Shown one piece after another: positions 1 through 8,994 of a stretch of DNA of 64,000 nucleotides; position 1 is the first letter of the stretch, and each line of letters opens with the position of its first letter. Source of the DNA: Termitidicoccus mucosus (GTDB lineage: Bacteria > Verrucomicrobiota > Verrucomicrobiia > Opitutales > Opitutaceae); NCBI RefSeq assembly GCF_038725785.1, contig NZ_CP109796.1, positions 3,534,001 through 3,598,000 on the forward strand, read 5' to 3'. A model generated the notes under the pieces. That model made no database searches, was not told the DNA's origin, and saw nothing but the letters and a program-made list of their open reading frames with translations. Position numbers and translations under genes: made by a program.

Positions 1-2312
1 TGGAGGGCGCCGACTGGCCGGCGGCGCAAGTCGGTATTCAGGATATCTACGAAACCGCCGACGGCGTGCTTTGGCTGGCAACCCGTCGCAACGGCGTGCT
101 CCGGTTCGTTGATGGCAAACTGACGCGCCTGGCCTTGCGACACGACCGCGTCGAATCAATTAACGAAGACATAGACGGCAATGTGTGGCTCGGCACCAAT
201 GGCGGCGGCCTCATCCGGCTGAAACGAAAACACCACGTGATCATAAACACGGCGCTGGGCATGCCCAAGGACACCAGTTCCTCCATCACCGAGGACGAGA
301 CGGGCGCGCTCTGGTTCGCCAACCAGTCGGGCGGCCCGGTACGCATCAAGAACGGTCTGACGCTCGTGATTCGCACGGGATCCGGGCGCATCCCCTACGC
401 AAGCAACATTTGCGCCGACCAGCGCGGCACCGTTTGGATCGGCGCGCTCGACGGACTCTACTCCACACCCGCTGTGCAGCCGAGTGATGATGCGCGGGTG
501 CTGCGCCGCCACGATTTCAACATCACCAATGTCCAGACACTCTTTTGCGCCAGCGGCGGCGATGTCTGGATAAGCTGGGCAAACGGGCGCATCGGACGCC
601 TGCACGATGAAAAATTGCGCGAGTTCACAAAAAAGGAAGGCTGGCCCGGAAAACGTGTCGCCGGCGTGATCGAACAACAAGGCCCTGATGGCCCGGAGAT
701 CTGGGTCGCCACGCATTACGGCCTGTTGTTCAAACTCGCAAAAGACAGTGAAAGCTTCGCCGAGCAGCCCCTCCCTCCCAAGCTGAAAGCCGTCCAGATT
801 TACGCACTCCATGCGGACGCCGACAACCGGCTCTGGCTGGCCACCTCGGTCGGCTTGCTGCTCTGGGACAAACAAAATCCAATGCTCTTCACCTGCGCGG
901 ATGGTTTCCCGGACGACGTCCTTTACCAAGTCATTTCCGACAACCACAACCGCCTCTGGACAAGCAGTCGTCGCGGTATCTTTTGCGTCGAAATCGGCAA
1001 ACTGCTCGCCGCGAAATTAGCGCCGGGCCGCTCCGTCCCCGTCACACTCTTTGGCCGCGACGATAATCTCGAAGGACTCTCCGGCATGATCGGCGGGCAG
1101 CCCATGACATGGAAAAGCCGTGACGGGCGCGTATGGTTCGCGACCTACCGCGGCGTGGTGGGCTTCGACGCCACCAGGCCGTCCGTGGAGACAGCAAGGA
1201 AACAGCCGGTTTACATTGACGGCCTGTCCGCAAACGGCGCTTACACCGGCATTCACTCCGGCAACGCTCCCGGCGACAGCCAAAAGCCTCTGCGCATCGG
1301 CCCCCATGCAACGCAGGTCGAGTTCTCGTTTGCCGCGCTGAACTTTTCATCGCCGGAGCGCACGCGCGTGCGCCGCATGCTGGAGGGTTTCGACTTGGAC
1401 TGGATCGATGCCACTGGGGAACGCTCCAGCGTGTATTCCCGCCTGCTGCCCGGAAAATACATTTTCCACGTCGAGAGCATGGATGCCGGCGGCAGCGCGC
1501 CCGGCGCGCAAAGTTCGCTCGTGATTGAAATCGCGGCCACATGGTGGCAGACTGGCTGGTTCCGCGCCGCCATCGCGCTGGTCATCGTCTTTGCCGTGGC
1601 GTGGATCGCGCGCCGCGTCTCGAACCGCATACTCCGGCAACGCCTGCGCCGCCTCGAACTCGAAAAGGCCCTCGACCGGGAACGCGTCCGGATCGCGCGC
1701 GACCTTCATGACGAGCTCGGCAGCCGCATAAGCCAGGTGGGATTTGTCGCCGACTCCGTCTGCCGCAAGGCCGACGACCCTCGGCAAAAGGAAAAACTCT
1801 CGGGACTCGCCATCCAGTCGCGAGAGCTCGTCGAGGACCTCCATCGCATCGTGTGGACTGTAAACCCACAAAACGACTCGTGGCAGCGGCTCGCAGCCTA
1901 CATATCACGCTACACCCAGCGCCTTCTGCATGACACACCCATTACCTGCACCATTGACGGGGTGGATGCCATTCCCGACATCCCCGTGACACCCGAAATC
2001 CGCCACCACCTTGCTGCCATCACAAAGGAAGCGCTGAACAACACGCTCAAATATGCGCAGGCCGACCACATCAAAATCCAGATGAACGCCGACCACGGGC
2101 ACTTTACAATGAGCATCAGCGACAACGGCCGCGGCTTCGATCCAGCGGCATTGCGGGAAGATGACCACTACGGCTTGGACAACATGCGCGAGCGCATGGC
2201 CGAAGCCGGAGGACAAATCGAAATCAAAGCCGGCCCAGGCGAAGGCACCCAAATCATGCTCAACATATCCTTGCAGTATCGCCCGCCCCATTCCCCTGGG
2301 AACAGCGATTGA
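1..2312 (+). CDS. Propeller-type sensor histidine kinase (5' partial)
   Basis: The reading frame is open from the first codon (nt 3), so the start lies outside the window; 769 residues are visible. The N-terminal part has repeated propeller blades (DGVLWLATRRNG, GTVWIGALDGL, RLWLATSVGLL, RVWFATYRGV), a periplasmic sensor of the two-component-regulator propeller type. A Y_Y_Y-like beta-sandwich follows, then one membrane helix near nt 1560-1620. The cytoplasmic part has a HisKA_3 dimerisation helix with RDLHDELG (phospho-acceptor His, codon 1707-1709) and an HATPase_c domain with N box EALNNTLKYA and DNGRGF. It belongs to the NarX/LytS-like kinases that pair with LuxR-type regulators. The response regulator starts 24 nt downstream and is the obvious partner. 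Such propeller sensors often detect polysaccharide fragments, so control of the pectin cluster at 4-11 kb is plausible but inferred. Confidence 0.9.
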   Translation, partial: EGADWPAAQVGIQDIYETADGVLWLATRRNGVLRFVDGKLTRLALRHDRVESINEDIDGNVWLGTNGGGLIRLKRKHHVIINTALGMPKDTSSSITEDETGALWFANQSGGPVRIKNGLTLVIRTGSGRIPYASNICADQRGTVWIGALDGLYSTPAVQPSDDARVLRRHDFNITNVQTLFCASGGDVWISWANGRIGRLHDEKLREFTKKEGWPGKRVAGVIEQQGPDGPEIWVATHYGLLFKLAKDSESFAEQPLPPKLKAVQIYALHADADNRLWLATSVGLLLWDKQNPMLFTCADGFPDDVLYQVISDNHNRLWTSSRRGIFCVEIGKLLAAKLAPGRSVPVTLFGRDDNLEGLSGMIGGQPMTWKSRDGRVWFATYRGVVGFDATRPSVETARKQPVYIDGLSANGAYTGIHSGNAPGDSQKPLRIGPHATQVEFSFAALNFSSPERTRVRRMLEGFDLDWIDATGERSSVYSRLLPGKYIFHVESMDAGGSAPGAQSSLVIEIAATWWQTGWFRAAIALVIVFAVAWIARRVSNRILRQRLRRLELEKALDRERVRIARDLHDELGSRISQVGFVADSVCRKADDPRQKEKLSGLAIQSRELVEDLHRIVWTVNPQNDSWQRLAAYISRYTQRLLHDTPITCTIDGVDAIPDIPVTPEIRHHLAAITKEALNNTLKYAQADHIKIQMNADHGHFTMSISDNGRGFDPAALREDDHYGLDNMRERMAEAGGQIEIKAGPGEGTQIMLNISLQYRPPHSPGNSD

Positions 2313-2336
2313 TCCACCATTTTCCCCAATATCCCA

Positions 2337-2969
2337 ATGCCCATCTCAGTTGCCATAGTCGAAGACAGCGCCGCATGGACCAAGGAACTCGAACAGGTCA
2401 TCGCCCGTGACTCCGGGCTTCAGCTCGCGTGCACCTGCCGCCGCATGCGCAGCGCGCTCAAACAGATTCCCCCGCTCACGCCCGATGTCGTGCTCATGGA
2501 CATCAATCTGCCCGATGGCTCGGGCATCGAAGCCACCGCCCGACTCAAGGACATGCTGCCCAAAACCGAGGTGCTCATCTTTACCGTTTACGAGGACACC
2601 GAGGAAATATTCAGGGCGCTCGAAGCCGGCGCAAGCGGCTACCTGTTGAAACGCTCATCCGATGCCGACGTCCTGAATGCGATTCACAACCTCATGAAAG
2701 GCGAGGTGCCGATGACCGGGGAAATCGCGCGCAAGATCATCCAGTCATTCCAGAAAAAACAGCCCATCCCGAAGGAACGCATAAAAGATGAAAACCTGAC
2801 GCGCCGGGAAATGGACATCCTGCAAGCGCTGGCCCGCGGACTCTCGATGAAGGAAATCGCCAAGGAATGTTCGATCAGCCCCGGCACGGTGAATTGCCAT
2901 CTGAAAAACATCTACGCCAAACTCCACGTCCACTCCCGCATGGAGGCCGTGATGAAGTTTCTCGGGTGA
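2337..2969 (+). CDS. NarL/LuxR-family response regulator
   Basis: A 210-residue DNA-binding response regulator. The receiver domain (about residues 3-120) has the acidic pocket VEDS and the phospho-acceptor Asp55 in VLMDINLPDGSG. After a linker there is a LuxR-type HTH (about 150-208) with LTRREMDILQALARG, MKEIAKECSIS and GTVNCHLKNIYAKL. It starts 24 nt after the kinase stop on the same strand, so the two form an operon and a cognate phosphorelay. Its targets are not visible; the nearest candidates are the pectin genes on the opposite strand. No clear Shine-Dalgarno precedes the ATG. Confidence 0.93.
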   Translation: MPISVAIVEDSAAWTKELEQVIARDSGLQLACTCRRMRSALKQIPPLTPDVVLMDINLPDGSGIEATARLKDMLPKTEVLIFTVYEDTEEIFRALEAGASGYLLKRSSDADVLNAIHNLMKGEVPMTGEIARKIIQSFQKKQPIPKERIKDENLTRREMDILQALARGLSMKEIAKECSISPGTVNCHLKNIYAKLHVHSRMEAVMKFLG

Positions 2970-3043
2970 GTTTCGCTCCTGCATGCACGGTACCCAGCGC
3001 CGGGCATTTTGAATCGGGCGGATGCAATCCTGTTTAAAACGTT

Positions 3044-3883
3044 TTATCGTCGGTTTTTGTCGCCATCGCCATGCGCCTTGTCCAGTCGCAGACTTGGATG
3101 TGTCGTGAGAATTGTCATCTGTTGAATGGCAATCTGGTTGAGGCGTTCGAGACGTTCTTTTTGCGGGAGTTTTTCGGAAATGAATAGGGCGTTGAGATTT
3201 TCCAAGTTGGAGAGGCAAACGAGTTGGGTGGTGCCGGCCTCGTCGCGCATGTTTCCCTTTTTGCCGGGGTTGGCGGCGCGCCATTGCGCGGCGGTTTTAC
3301 CGAAGAGCGCAAGGTTGAGCACGTCGGCTTCGCTGGCGTAGATTTGCGAGGTCTGGCTTGGCGTGAGTTTTTCCGGGATCAGGTGTGTCTGAATGGCGTC
3401 CGTATGAATGCGGTAGTTAATGCGGGCAAGGTTGCGGCGGATGTCCCAGCCAAGGGTTTTGCGCTCCTCATCCTTGAGCCGTTGAAACTCTTTTATGAGA
3501 TAGAGTTTGAACTCGACCGAAATCCACGACGCGAACTCGAAGGCGATGTCCTTGTGGGCGTAGGTGCCACCATAGCGTCCGGGTTTGGATACGAGCCCGA
3601 TGGCTCCGGTCTTTTCGATCCATTGCTTGGGAGTAAGGGTGAAACTGTTCAGACCTGCTTGAATTCTAAACCCGTCGAATTCGACGGGTTTAAAACTGGG
3701 ATTATTGAGTTGTTCCCAGATGCCGAGAAACTCAAGCGTGTTACGATTGCGCAGCCAGTTGCGGATGAGATCGTCGGTGCTGTCTTGGTTCTTGTAACGG
3801 GCGATGTCCGTGAGGCTGATGAAATCGTCCTCATTATGCGTGTAGTGGGCAACATCTTGGTCAAGGACAGTGAGTTTTGTCAT
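3044..3883 (-). CDS. KilA-N domain protein
   Basis: A 279-residue protein. Residues 10-125 look like a KilA-N DNA-binding domain: FISLTDIARYKN, IRNWLRNRNTLEFLGIWEQLNNP, then LTPKQWIEKTGAIGLVSKPGRYGGTYAH and the hallmark DIAFEFASWISVEFKLYLI. The C-terminal 150 residues (KDEERKTLGWDIRRNLARINYRIHTDAI) match the companion region often fused to KilA-N in bacterial chromosomes. The family derives from phage and large DNA virus regulators, and its role in bacteria is unsettled. The gene stands alone, convergent with the response regulator, with no other phage gene next to it, so it is probably a solitary acquired gene. Confidence 0.85.
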   Translation of the reverse strand: MTKLTVLDQDVAHYTHNEDDFISLTDIARYKNQDSTDDLIRNWLRNRNTLEFLGIWEQLNNPSFKPVEFDGFRIQAGLNSFTLTPKQWIEKTGAIGLVSKPGRYGGTYAHKDIAFEFASWISVEFKLYLIKEFQRLKDEERKTLGWDIRRNLARINYRIHTDAIQTHLIPEKLTPSQTSQIYASEADVLNLALFGKTAAQWRAANPGKKGNMRDEAGTTQLVCLSNLENLNALFISEKLPQKERLERLNQIAIQQMTILTTHPSLRLDKAHGDGDKNRR

Positions 3884-4075
3884 GGGGCGAAGGTTATGCG
3901 TTCGGGAATTCGGATATTGCGAGTGAATGTCGTATTGTTATCGCGGACAAGCGAATAAACCTAAAACCGCGATTGGATGGGGTGAAGCGCCCACTGGGGG
4001 AACAGGGAACCGCACCGAAGACAAGCGCGGGGAGATACAGGGCATCGCGATATAAGAGGAGGCAGAAACCGCGGG

Positions 4076-4801
4076 TTATTGTTGGGACGGCAGCAGCGGA
4101 ATCTGTTTCAAATAGGTCGCGAGCCTGGGCTCGGCGACTGGCAGCGCCTGCATCACGAGACCGAGCATCGCACGGGCGCCTTTTTCATTGAAGTGCGTGC
4201 GGTCGCCTTTCTTGTTCGCAAACTTGGCGGCGCCCGCCGGGCCGAGTCGCTCGACGAGTTCCTTGCTCGCCGCGTGCAGATCGATCACCGCGATGTTTTT
4301 TTCCGCGCCGACCGCCTTCATCGCGTCGGCGTAGGGCTGGAGTTCGTTTTTGAGTTTTCCGTCGTCGTTGAAGAGCCTGCGCACCATCGGCGTCACGAGA
4401 ACCGGCACCGCGCCGATGGAGTGCGCTTCGTCAATATAACGGCGCAAGTAGTTCTTGTAATCGGTGGCAGCGTTGGTGGACTCGGGATTCTCCGGTGCGT
4501 GAGAATCGTTATGGCCGAATTGGATGAAGACGTAGTCGGGTTTTTCCGCCAGGGCCTTTTTCCAGCGGCCTTCCTTTATAAATGTCTTGGTACTCCGACC
4601 CGCGGCGGCGAGGTTGGTGACTTTGACGGTGCCGTCCTTGAATTGTGCCTCAAGGAACTGTCCCCAGCCACGATCGGGGCGCGCCTCGGGATAATTGCAG
4701 ACGGTCGAGTCGCCTATGACGACGATGCGCAGCGGTGTCGGCGTGGCGGCGGACATGAAGCCGGGGATAATAAGCAATGCGGCAAGGAGGAACTTTTTCA
4801 T
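4076..4801 (-). CDS. Secreted SGNH/GDSL esterase, rhamnogalacturonan acetylesterase-like (CE12-like)
   Basis: About 241 residues from the ATG at 4801 (MKKFLLAALLIIPGFMSAA, a signal peptide); a TTG five codons upstream is the alternative start. SGNH blocks are visible: VVIGDSTVCN (nucleophile Ser), FIQFGHNDSH (block III Asn) and DRTHFNEKGA (block V Asp-x-x-His). The layout matches rhamnogalacturonan acetylesterases, which remove acetyl groups from pectin so that other enzymes can cut the backbone. It is the last gene of the minus-strand pectin cluster. Its 5' end was caught in a tandem duplication, and a degenerate copy of its first codons lies at about 5083-5161. Confidence 0.88.
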   Translation of the reverse strand: MKKFLLAALLIIPGFMSAATPTPLRIVVIGDSTVCNYPEARPDRGWGQFLEAQFKDGTVKVTNLAAAGRSTKTFIKEGRWKKALAEKPDYVFIQFGHNDSHAPENPESTNAATDYKNYLRRYIDEAHSIGAVPVLVTPMVRRLFNDDGKLKNELQPYADAMKAVGAEKNIAVIDLHAASKELVERLGPAGAAKFANKKGDRTHFNEKGARAMLGLVMQALPVAEPRLATYLKQIPLLPSQQ

Positions 4802-5303
4802 ACTTTTGATTCGCAATGATGTCGCCGGATTTGCCCGCCAAGCTCAATCTTCAAATAGGTTGGTGCATCCCGGCATTTTTATTATTCCATGCACCAACCC
4901 ATTCGCATGGCGAAGTCGGCTTGGAATTGAGGACGCCAACGATTCTCCGGTGCGTGGATCGAGGCCGGGAATATCGCCGCCGCCTCGGCCTCTTTATATT
5001 GGCTCCCCCCGGCGCGGGTTGGAGACGTGCCTCCAGTCTAGAAAGCCACGAGGGGCGCCTCTTTGCAGACGGTCGGTCCATGACGATGCGCAGCGGTGTC
5101 GGCGTGGCGGCGACATGAAGCCGGGGATAATAAGCAATGCGGCAAGGAGGAACTTTTTCATACTTTTGATTCGCAATGATGTCGCCGGATTTGCCCGCCA
5201 AGCTCAATCTTCAAATAGGTTGGTGCATCCCGGCATTTTTATTATTCCATGCACCAACCCATTCGCATGGCGAAGTCGGCTTGGAATTGAGGACGCCAAC
5301 GAT
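4752..5303. repeat. Imperfect tandem duplication across the esterase/DUF1593 junction
   Basis: The 192 bases at 4752-4943 recur without a mismatch at 5112-5303 (offset 360). The repeated block holds the start of the esterase gene, the intergenic gap and the 3' end of the DUF1593 gene. Outside it the copies are still related but shredded by many small deletions: 4944-5081 is a shortened version of 5304-5490, and 5051-5111 a shortened version of about 4676-4751. Each copy also carries the 11-base inverted repeat GGTTGGTGCAT/ATGCACCAACC (4858-4868 with 4889-4899, and 5218-5228 with 5249-5259). Confidence 0.95.
4882..5161 (-). pseudogene. Decayed fragments of DUF1593 3' end and esterase 5' end
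   Basis: The interior of the tandem duplication contains a broken copy of the last codons of the DUF1593 gene (about 4882-5081) joined to a broken copy of the first codons of the esterase gene (about 5083-5161). In the esterase fragment one G is missing relative to 4751, which shifts the frame after the signal peptide. The DUF1593 fragment has several short deletions relative to 5304-5490. Neither can encode a working product. The exact join is ambiguous between about 5050 and 5082. Confidence 0.85.
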
Positions 5304-6240
5304 GCACGGCGGCGCGCGGATCGAGTCCGGGAATATCACGCCACCAGCCATCGGCACTCTTTTCATATTGGCCGCCCCAACCGGGCCTGGCCGGGTCGGA
5401 GGGATCGTTGCCTCCAGTCGGTAGAAAGAAAAACCACGAGGGTGTGTCGCCTTCTTTCATGCAACCGTACGGGTTGGGGGCGGTCCATGTTTTTATCGGG
5501 TAAAGCGCGCCGAGCGGGCCTTTGCCACGCACATTCACCTCAATCCATTCGCGACTGGTGAGCGATTCATCCCCGCCGAGATACATACCGCGAAATGTCG
5601 CAGCGCGCTTGTCGCGGTCTTTCGGCGCCACCGTGAGAATGTAGCACATGCCGGGAAACTCTCCGCGCATCCAGTCGGCGATGCCGTCCTGGTCCATGAT
5701 GTCGTAAACGCGAAAGCGCTGAACGAATCGCGCCAGTCCCGAGAAGCCACGATCATGCTTCACGCGCCAGAGCGCCTGCGCCAAATCATTCTGCCCGCCC
5801 CAGATTGCGATGTTCAATGGCCGTTCCGGCGTGCCGGCATCCACACATTCGATGAGCCAGCGCGAGCCTTCGGTGTCGTGGCCTTCGCCGACGTGTCCGT
5901 GACCGCGCCGTGGATTGCCAGACTTGACCCGCGCCATCAGTTCCTGCTCCGTCGGCCAGCCATCCGCGTGCCTGGCGAGATTTACGCGCACCTTGCCATA
6001 GGCAGATACAATCTCGCGAATCAGATCGGGGCGCGTGATGGCTTTCTTCAGTTCTCCCGGTGTTCCGGAGGCGCTGGCGATCAGCCCTTCGATCTGGAAT
6101 TCATTGGCATACACCATCAGACGCACCATGGACTGTTGATCGTCGGGATCACCGCCGATGTCCGTGAGCACGCACAGGCGCGGGCGGTCCTTCGCAATCG
6201 CTACCGTCGCCAGCAGGAATAATGTGATGATGAAACGCAT
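5242..6240 (-). CDS. Secreted DUF1593 (nucleoside-hydrolase-like) protein
   Basis: A 332-residue protein with a signal peptide (MRFIITLFLLATVAIAKD). The N-terminus LCVLTDIGGDPDDQQSMVRL resembles the calcium-binding Asp cluster of nucleoside hydrolases, which DUF1593 proteins share; the region continues through NIAIWGGQNDLAQAL and CYILTVAPKDRDKRAATFRGMYLGG. DUF1593 proteins are common in glycan-degradation loci of Planctomycetes, Verrucomicrobia and Bacteroidetes, with an unproven role in sugar cleavage or binding. From memory, many relatives continue with a C-terminal beta domain after the RMDWC-like motif. Here the protein stops right after RMGWCME, inside the duplicated block, so it may be shortened. 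It sits between GH43 and the esterase. Confidence 0.85.
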   Translation of the reverse strand: MRFIITLFLLATVAIAKDRPRLCVLTDIGGDPDDQQSMVRLMVYANEFQIEGLIASASGTPGELKKAITRPDLIREIVSAYGKVRVNLARHADGWPTEQELMARVKSGNPRRGHGHVGEGHDTEGSRWLIECVDAGTPERPLNIAIWGGQNDLAQALWRVKHDRGFSGLARFVQRFRVYDIMDQDGIADWMRGEFPGMCYILTVAPKDRDKRAATFRGMYLGGDESLTSREWIEVNVRGKGPLGALYPIKTWTAPNPYGCMKEGDTPSWFFFLPTGGNDPSDPARPGWGGQYEKSADGWWRDIPGLDPRAAVHRWRPQFQADFAMRMGWCME

Positions 6241-6386
6241 GGGGGTTAGCAGGGGGATTTGGAGAAATTTTTCGACGTTGCGATGGCGATGGCGCGGTGG
6301 CGGTAGCTTCCCCCGACAGCGCGATAGGGATAGTTCCGTATTTGCAGGGCGTCTTCACCTCGCCTTATATCAATTGCCTATCATAT

Positions 6387-7400
6387 TCACCCCTTTGGCA
6401 GGGCGGTCTCGCCGAGACCGCCGGAATGACTCGGCGAGCCGTCCCCACCCTTGCTGAAGTCAAATTCACTTATGGGTGTCATCGTCACGGGTTTGATGGA
6501 GCCATCCTCATTATAAAAAAGCGGTTCGACACAAACGCGGCGCTCCCAGTTGCTGGGACCGGCAACATGGTAAACGAGATACCATTGGCCCTTGAACTCC
6601 GTGATCGAGCCGTGGACGTTGAGCGAGTGGTTGTCCAGTATTTCTCCCTTGTATTCAAACGGCCCCAGCGGACTCTTTGCCGTGCTATAAACCATCACAT
6701 TGGCCTTCTGTCCGGGCGGCCTCGTCGGATAGCTCGCATAATAAATGCCATTCCGTTTGTGAATCCAGACACCTTCGTAAAACCTTGGCATGTCCAAAAT
6801 CTGAATCGGCCCATCCCGTGTAATCATGTCCTCCTTGAGCTTCACGACGCCAAGCTGATAGGCGCCGCCGACGTAGAGATATGCCTGTCCGTCATCATCA
6901 ATAAATATATTCGGATCGATCATGTAGCGGATGCCCGCCTCGTTCTTTTTGACCAGTGGCTCGCCCAGCGCGTCCTTAAAAGGCCCGGTGGAGAAATCGG
7001 AAACCGCCACACCGATTTGCCCGCCGGCGGGGAAATAAAAATAGTATTTCCCGTTTCGTTCAATGCAATCCGGCGCCCACGCCTCCGTGTCGGCCCAGGA
7101 AATGTCTTTTAGGGCAAAAATGACGCCATGATCATTCCACTTGATCATGTCCTCGGAGGAGAAGACATGCCAGTCCACCATACCCTTCCAGTTTCTGGCT
7201 CCCGGAGCGTCGTGCGAGGGATAGATATAAAATTTACCATTAAAAACGCGGGCGGAGGGATCGGCGTGGAAATCAGGTAAGATCGGCCGCTGGGCCCGCA
7301 CGATGGTCGGACCCGCAATGCAGAGCAATGAGGCCAGCAGCCAGATGCCTCGCATCGGAATGCGTTGCATTATAGTAACTTGATGGGTTTCAATGCTCAT
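6387..7400 (-). CDS. Secreted glycoside hydrolase family 43 enzyme
   Basis: A 337-residue five-blade propeller hydrolase of GH43. The three GH43 carboxylates are recognisable: Asp47 in FHADPSA (base), Asp162 in RYMIDPNIF (pKa modulator) and Glu209 in RFYEGVWIH (acid). Probable substrates are arabinan or arabinosyl/xylosyl side chains of pectin. A hydrophobic export signal lies at residues 16-36. The ATG at 7400 starts 7 nt after the GH28 gene with AGG upstream; ATGs at 7370 and 7355 would give a more normal signal peptide. The last dozen residues (SGGLGETALPKG) are encoded by a palindromic repeat and look like an accidental extension. Confidence 0.9.
   Translation of the reverse strand: MSIETHQVTIMQRIPMRGIWLLASLLCIAGPTIVRAQRPILPDFHADPSARVFNGKFYIYPSHDAPGARNWKGMVDWHVFSSEDMIKWNDHGVIFALKDISWADTEAWAPDCIERNGKYYFYFPAGGQIGVAVSDFSTGPFKDALGEPLVKKNEAGIRYMIDPNIFIDDDGQAYLYVGGAYQLGVVKLKEDMITRDGPIQILDMPRFYEGVWIHKRNGIYYASYPTRPPGQKANVMVYSTAKSPLGPFEYKGEILDNHSLNVHGSITEFKGQWYLVYHVAGPSNWERRVCVEPLFYNEDGSIKPVTMTPISEFDFSKGGDGSPSHSGGLGETALPKG
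6402..6422. repeat. GC-rich palindrome overlapping the GH43 3' end
   Basis: Ten-base arms GGCGGTCTCG and its mirror flank a single central base, forming an almost perfect 21-base palindrome. It lies inside the last codons of the GH43 gene. It resembles the other GC-rich REP-like stems of this window and may also act as a transcription-end hairpin. Confidence 0.7.
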
Positions 7401-7406
7401 TGTGGT

Positions 7407-8870
7407 TTACCTGTTCGGGTTGTCTTTGTCGGGCTCCTCGATGAAGGTGCCGATCGTGATGTTTTTCTCTGTGACATTTTCGGCGTGCTCATAGCGGTTC
7501 TTCTGGCCACGGGCGGTGTTGATGGCGATGCCGTCTAGCGTCACGTTTCTCACAGGCAGGTCCCTGTCGCCAAGAATGCGGAACGGTGTGAAGGTTTCGC
7601 CGACCTTTATATTTCTCATCGTGATATTGCGTACCGGGGTGAGGCGCTCCTCGTAGGCGGGGACGAGTTTGCGCCATTGGTAAAGAACGTCGGTCTCGAT
7701 GCCGAACACACCCATTCGAAAATTGGTGGCGGATGCGTCGATGTTCTCCACCGTGATGTTTTCCACAAAACCGCCGCGCCGCCGATTGGTTTTAACATAG
7801 AGAATGTTGAACGGCTTCTTTGTTTTCGCCTCGAAGCGGCAATCATGCGCGTAAACATTGCGGATGCCGCCGGAAAGTTCGCTGCCGATGGCGATGAGCT
7901 GATGCCCGTTGAGAACGGTGCAGTTGCGGATGACGATGTTTTCGGATGGCGTGGCCAGCCGCCAGCCATCGTGATTGGTGCCGGACTTGATGGCGATGGC
8001 GTCGTCGCCCTGATCAAAGCGACAGTTTTCAACAAGGAGGTTGCGCGTGCCCTCGGGGTCGATGCCGTCGTTGTTGTGTCCGTGCGCTGAGACGTCAATG
8101 CGGCGGACGACAACGGAGTCGCAGAGCAGCAGGTGGATCGTCCAGAAGGGGCTGTCGCGGATTGTCACACCCTCGATGAGAACGTTGTTGCAGCGGTTGA
8201 ATTGGACGAGTTGGGGGCGGAGGTTGTTTTCACCCTCTGCCATCTGGCGTTTTTCAACGGGCACACCGGTCGATCCCATCGCGTAGAGTCGCTTGAGTGC
8301 TTCCATGTGCGCGGGCGGGCGGCCCGACCATTTTTTCCATGTGCCCATGCGGGGTGCGATTTTACCTTCGCCGGTGATGGCAACGTTTTCGCAGCGGAAC
8401 GCATAGACGAGGGGCGAGTAGTTGAAGCACTCCCAGCCTTCCCAGCTCGACTGCACGGCGGGCAGGTAGTCTTGTGGGTTGTCGCTGAAGGAGAGCACGG
8501 CATCCTTCTCGAGGTGGAGACGGACGTTGCTGCGCAGGTGAATGGCGCCGGTCAGCCAGTCGCCGGCGGGAATGACAACGCGCCCGCCGCCGGCCTCGTG
8601 GCAGGCGGCGATGGCGTTGCGAATAGCCACGGTGTTGTCGGTTTCACCACCGGGCTTCGCGTCAAAATCGGTGATAATAAAATCGCGCTCGGGAAAAACC
8701 GGAACCCGGATTGGCGGCATGAAAAACGGCGCCTCCACGTGGATTTCCTCATGGCGGATTTTATCGGCGCCGGCCTGGGGTGTCGCGGTGGCGGCGGGCA
8801 ACACGAAAACAGCCCCGATAGCCAGCGATACCGCGGTCCAAAGCAGGATCTGGTCAATCTTTGCTTTCAT
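7407..8870 (-). CDS. Secreted GH28 family polygalacturonase-like enzyme
   Basis: A 487-residue protein with a signal peptide (residues 1-30) and a right-handed beta-helix. The start DFDAKPGGETDNTVAIRNAI is the classic GH28/pectate-lyase-superfamily entry. Active-site signatures are NNDGIDPEG (Asp268), DQGDDAIAIKSG (Asp289, Asp290) and NGHQLIAIGSE (His323, where GHG is usual), with YVKTNRRRGG near the usual RIK position. The expected reaction is hydrolysis of galacturonic-acid linkages, perhaps exo-acting or rhamnogalacturonan-specific. It is the second gene of the pectin cluster, about 125 nt after the GH2 gene, with GH43 7 nt downstream. Confidence 0.93.
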   Translation of the reverse strand: MKAKIDQILLWTAVSLAIGAVFVLPAATATPQAGADKIRHEEIHVEAPFFMPPIRVPVFPERDFIITDFDAKPGGETDNTVAIRNAIAACHEAGGGRVVIPAGDWLTGAIHLRSNVRLHLEKDAVLSFSDNPQDYLPAVQSSWEGWECFNYSPLVYAFRCENVAITGEGKIAPRMGTWKKWSGRPPAHMEALKRLYAMGSTGVPVEKRQMAEGENNLRPQLVQFNRCNNVLIEGVTIRDSPFWTIHLLLCDSVVVRRIDVSAHGHNNDGIDPEGTRNLLVENCRFDQGDDAIAIKSGTNHDGWRLATPSENIVIRNCTVLNGHQLIAIGSELSGGIRNVYAHDCRFEAKTKKPFNILYVKTNRRRGGFVENITVENIDASATNFRMGVFGIETDVLYQWRKLVPAYEERLTPVRNITMRNIKVGETFTPFRILGDRDLPVRNVTLDGIAINTARGQKNRYEHAENVTEKNITIGTFIEEPDKDNPNR

Positions 8871-8994
8871 TCAGTTCGAATTTTATAAATGAGTGCGGAT
8901 GCATACCTGAAAAGAGATGGCCGTATATCCCGCCGGTTAAGAACAAAAACATGTCATGATTTATCATCACTGGCTTGTAACCATCAGTATCTTC

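Noticed and set aside
4695-5561. 288-codon plus-strand frame across the duplicated region
   Set aside because: It contains the same translated segment twice because it reads through the duplication antisense to two real genes.
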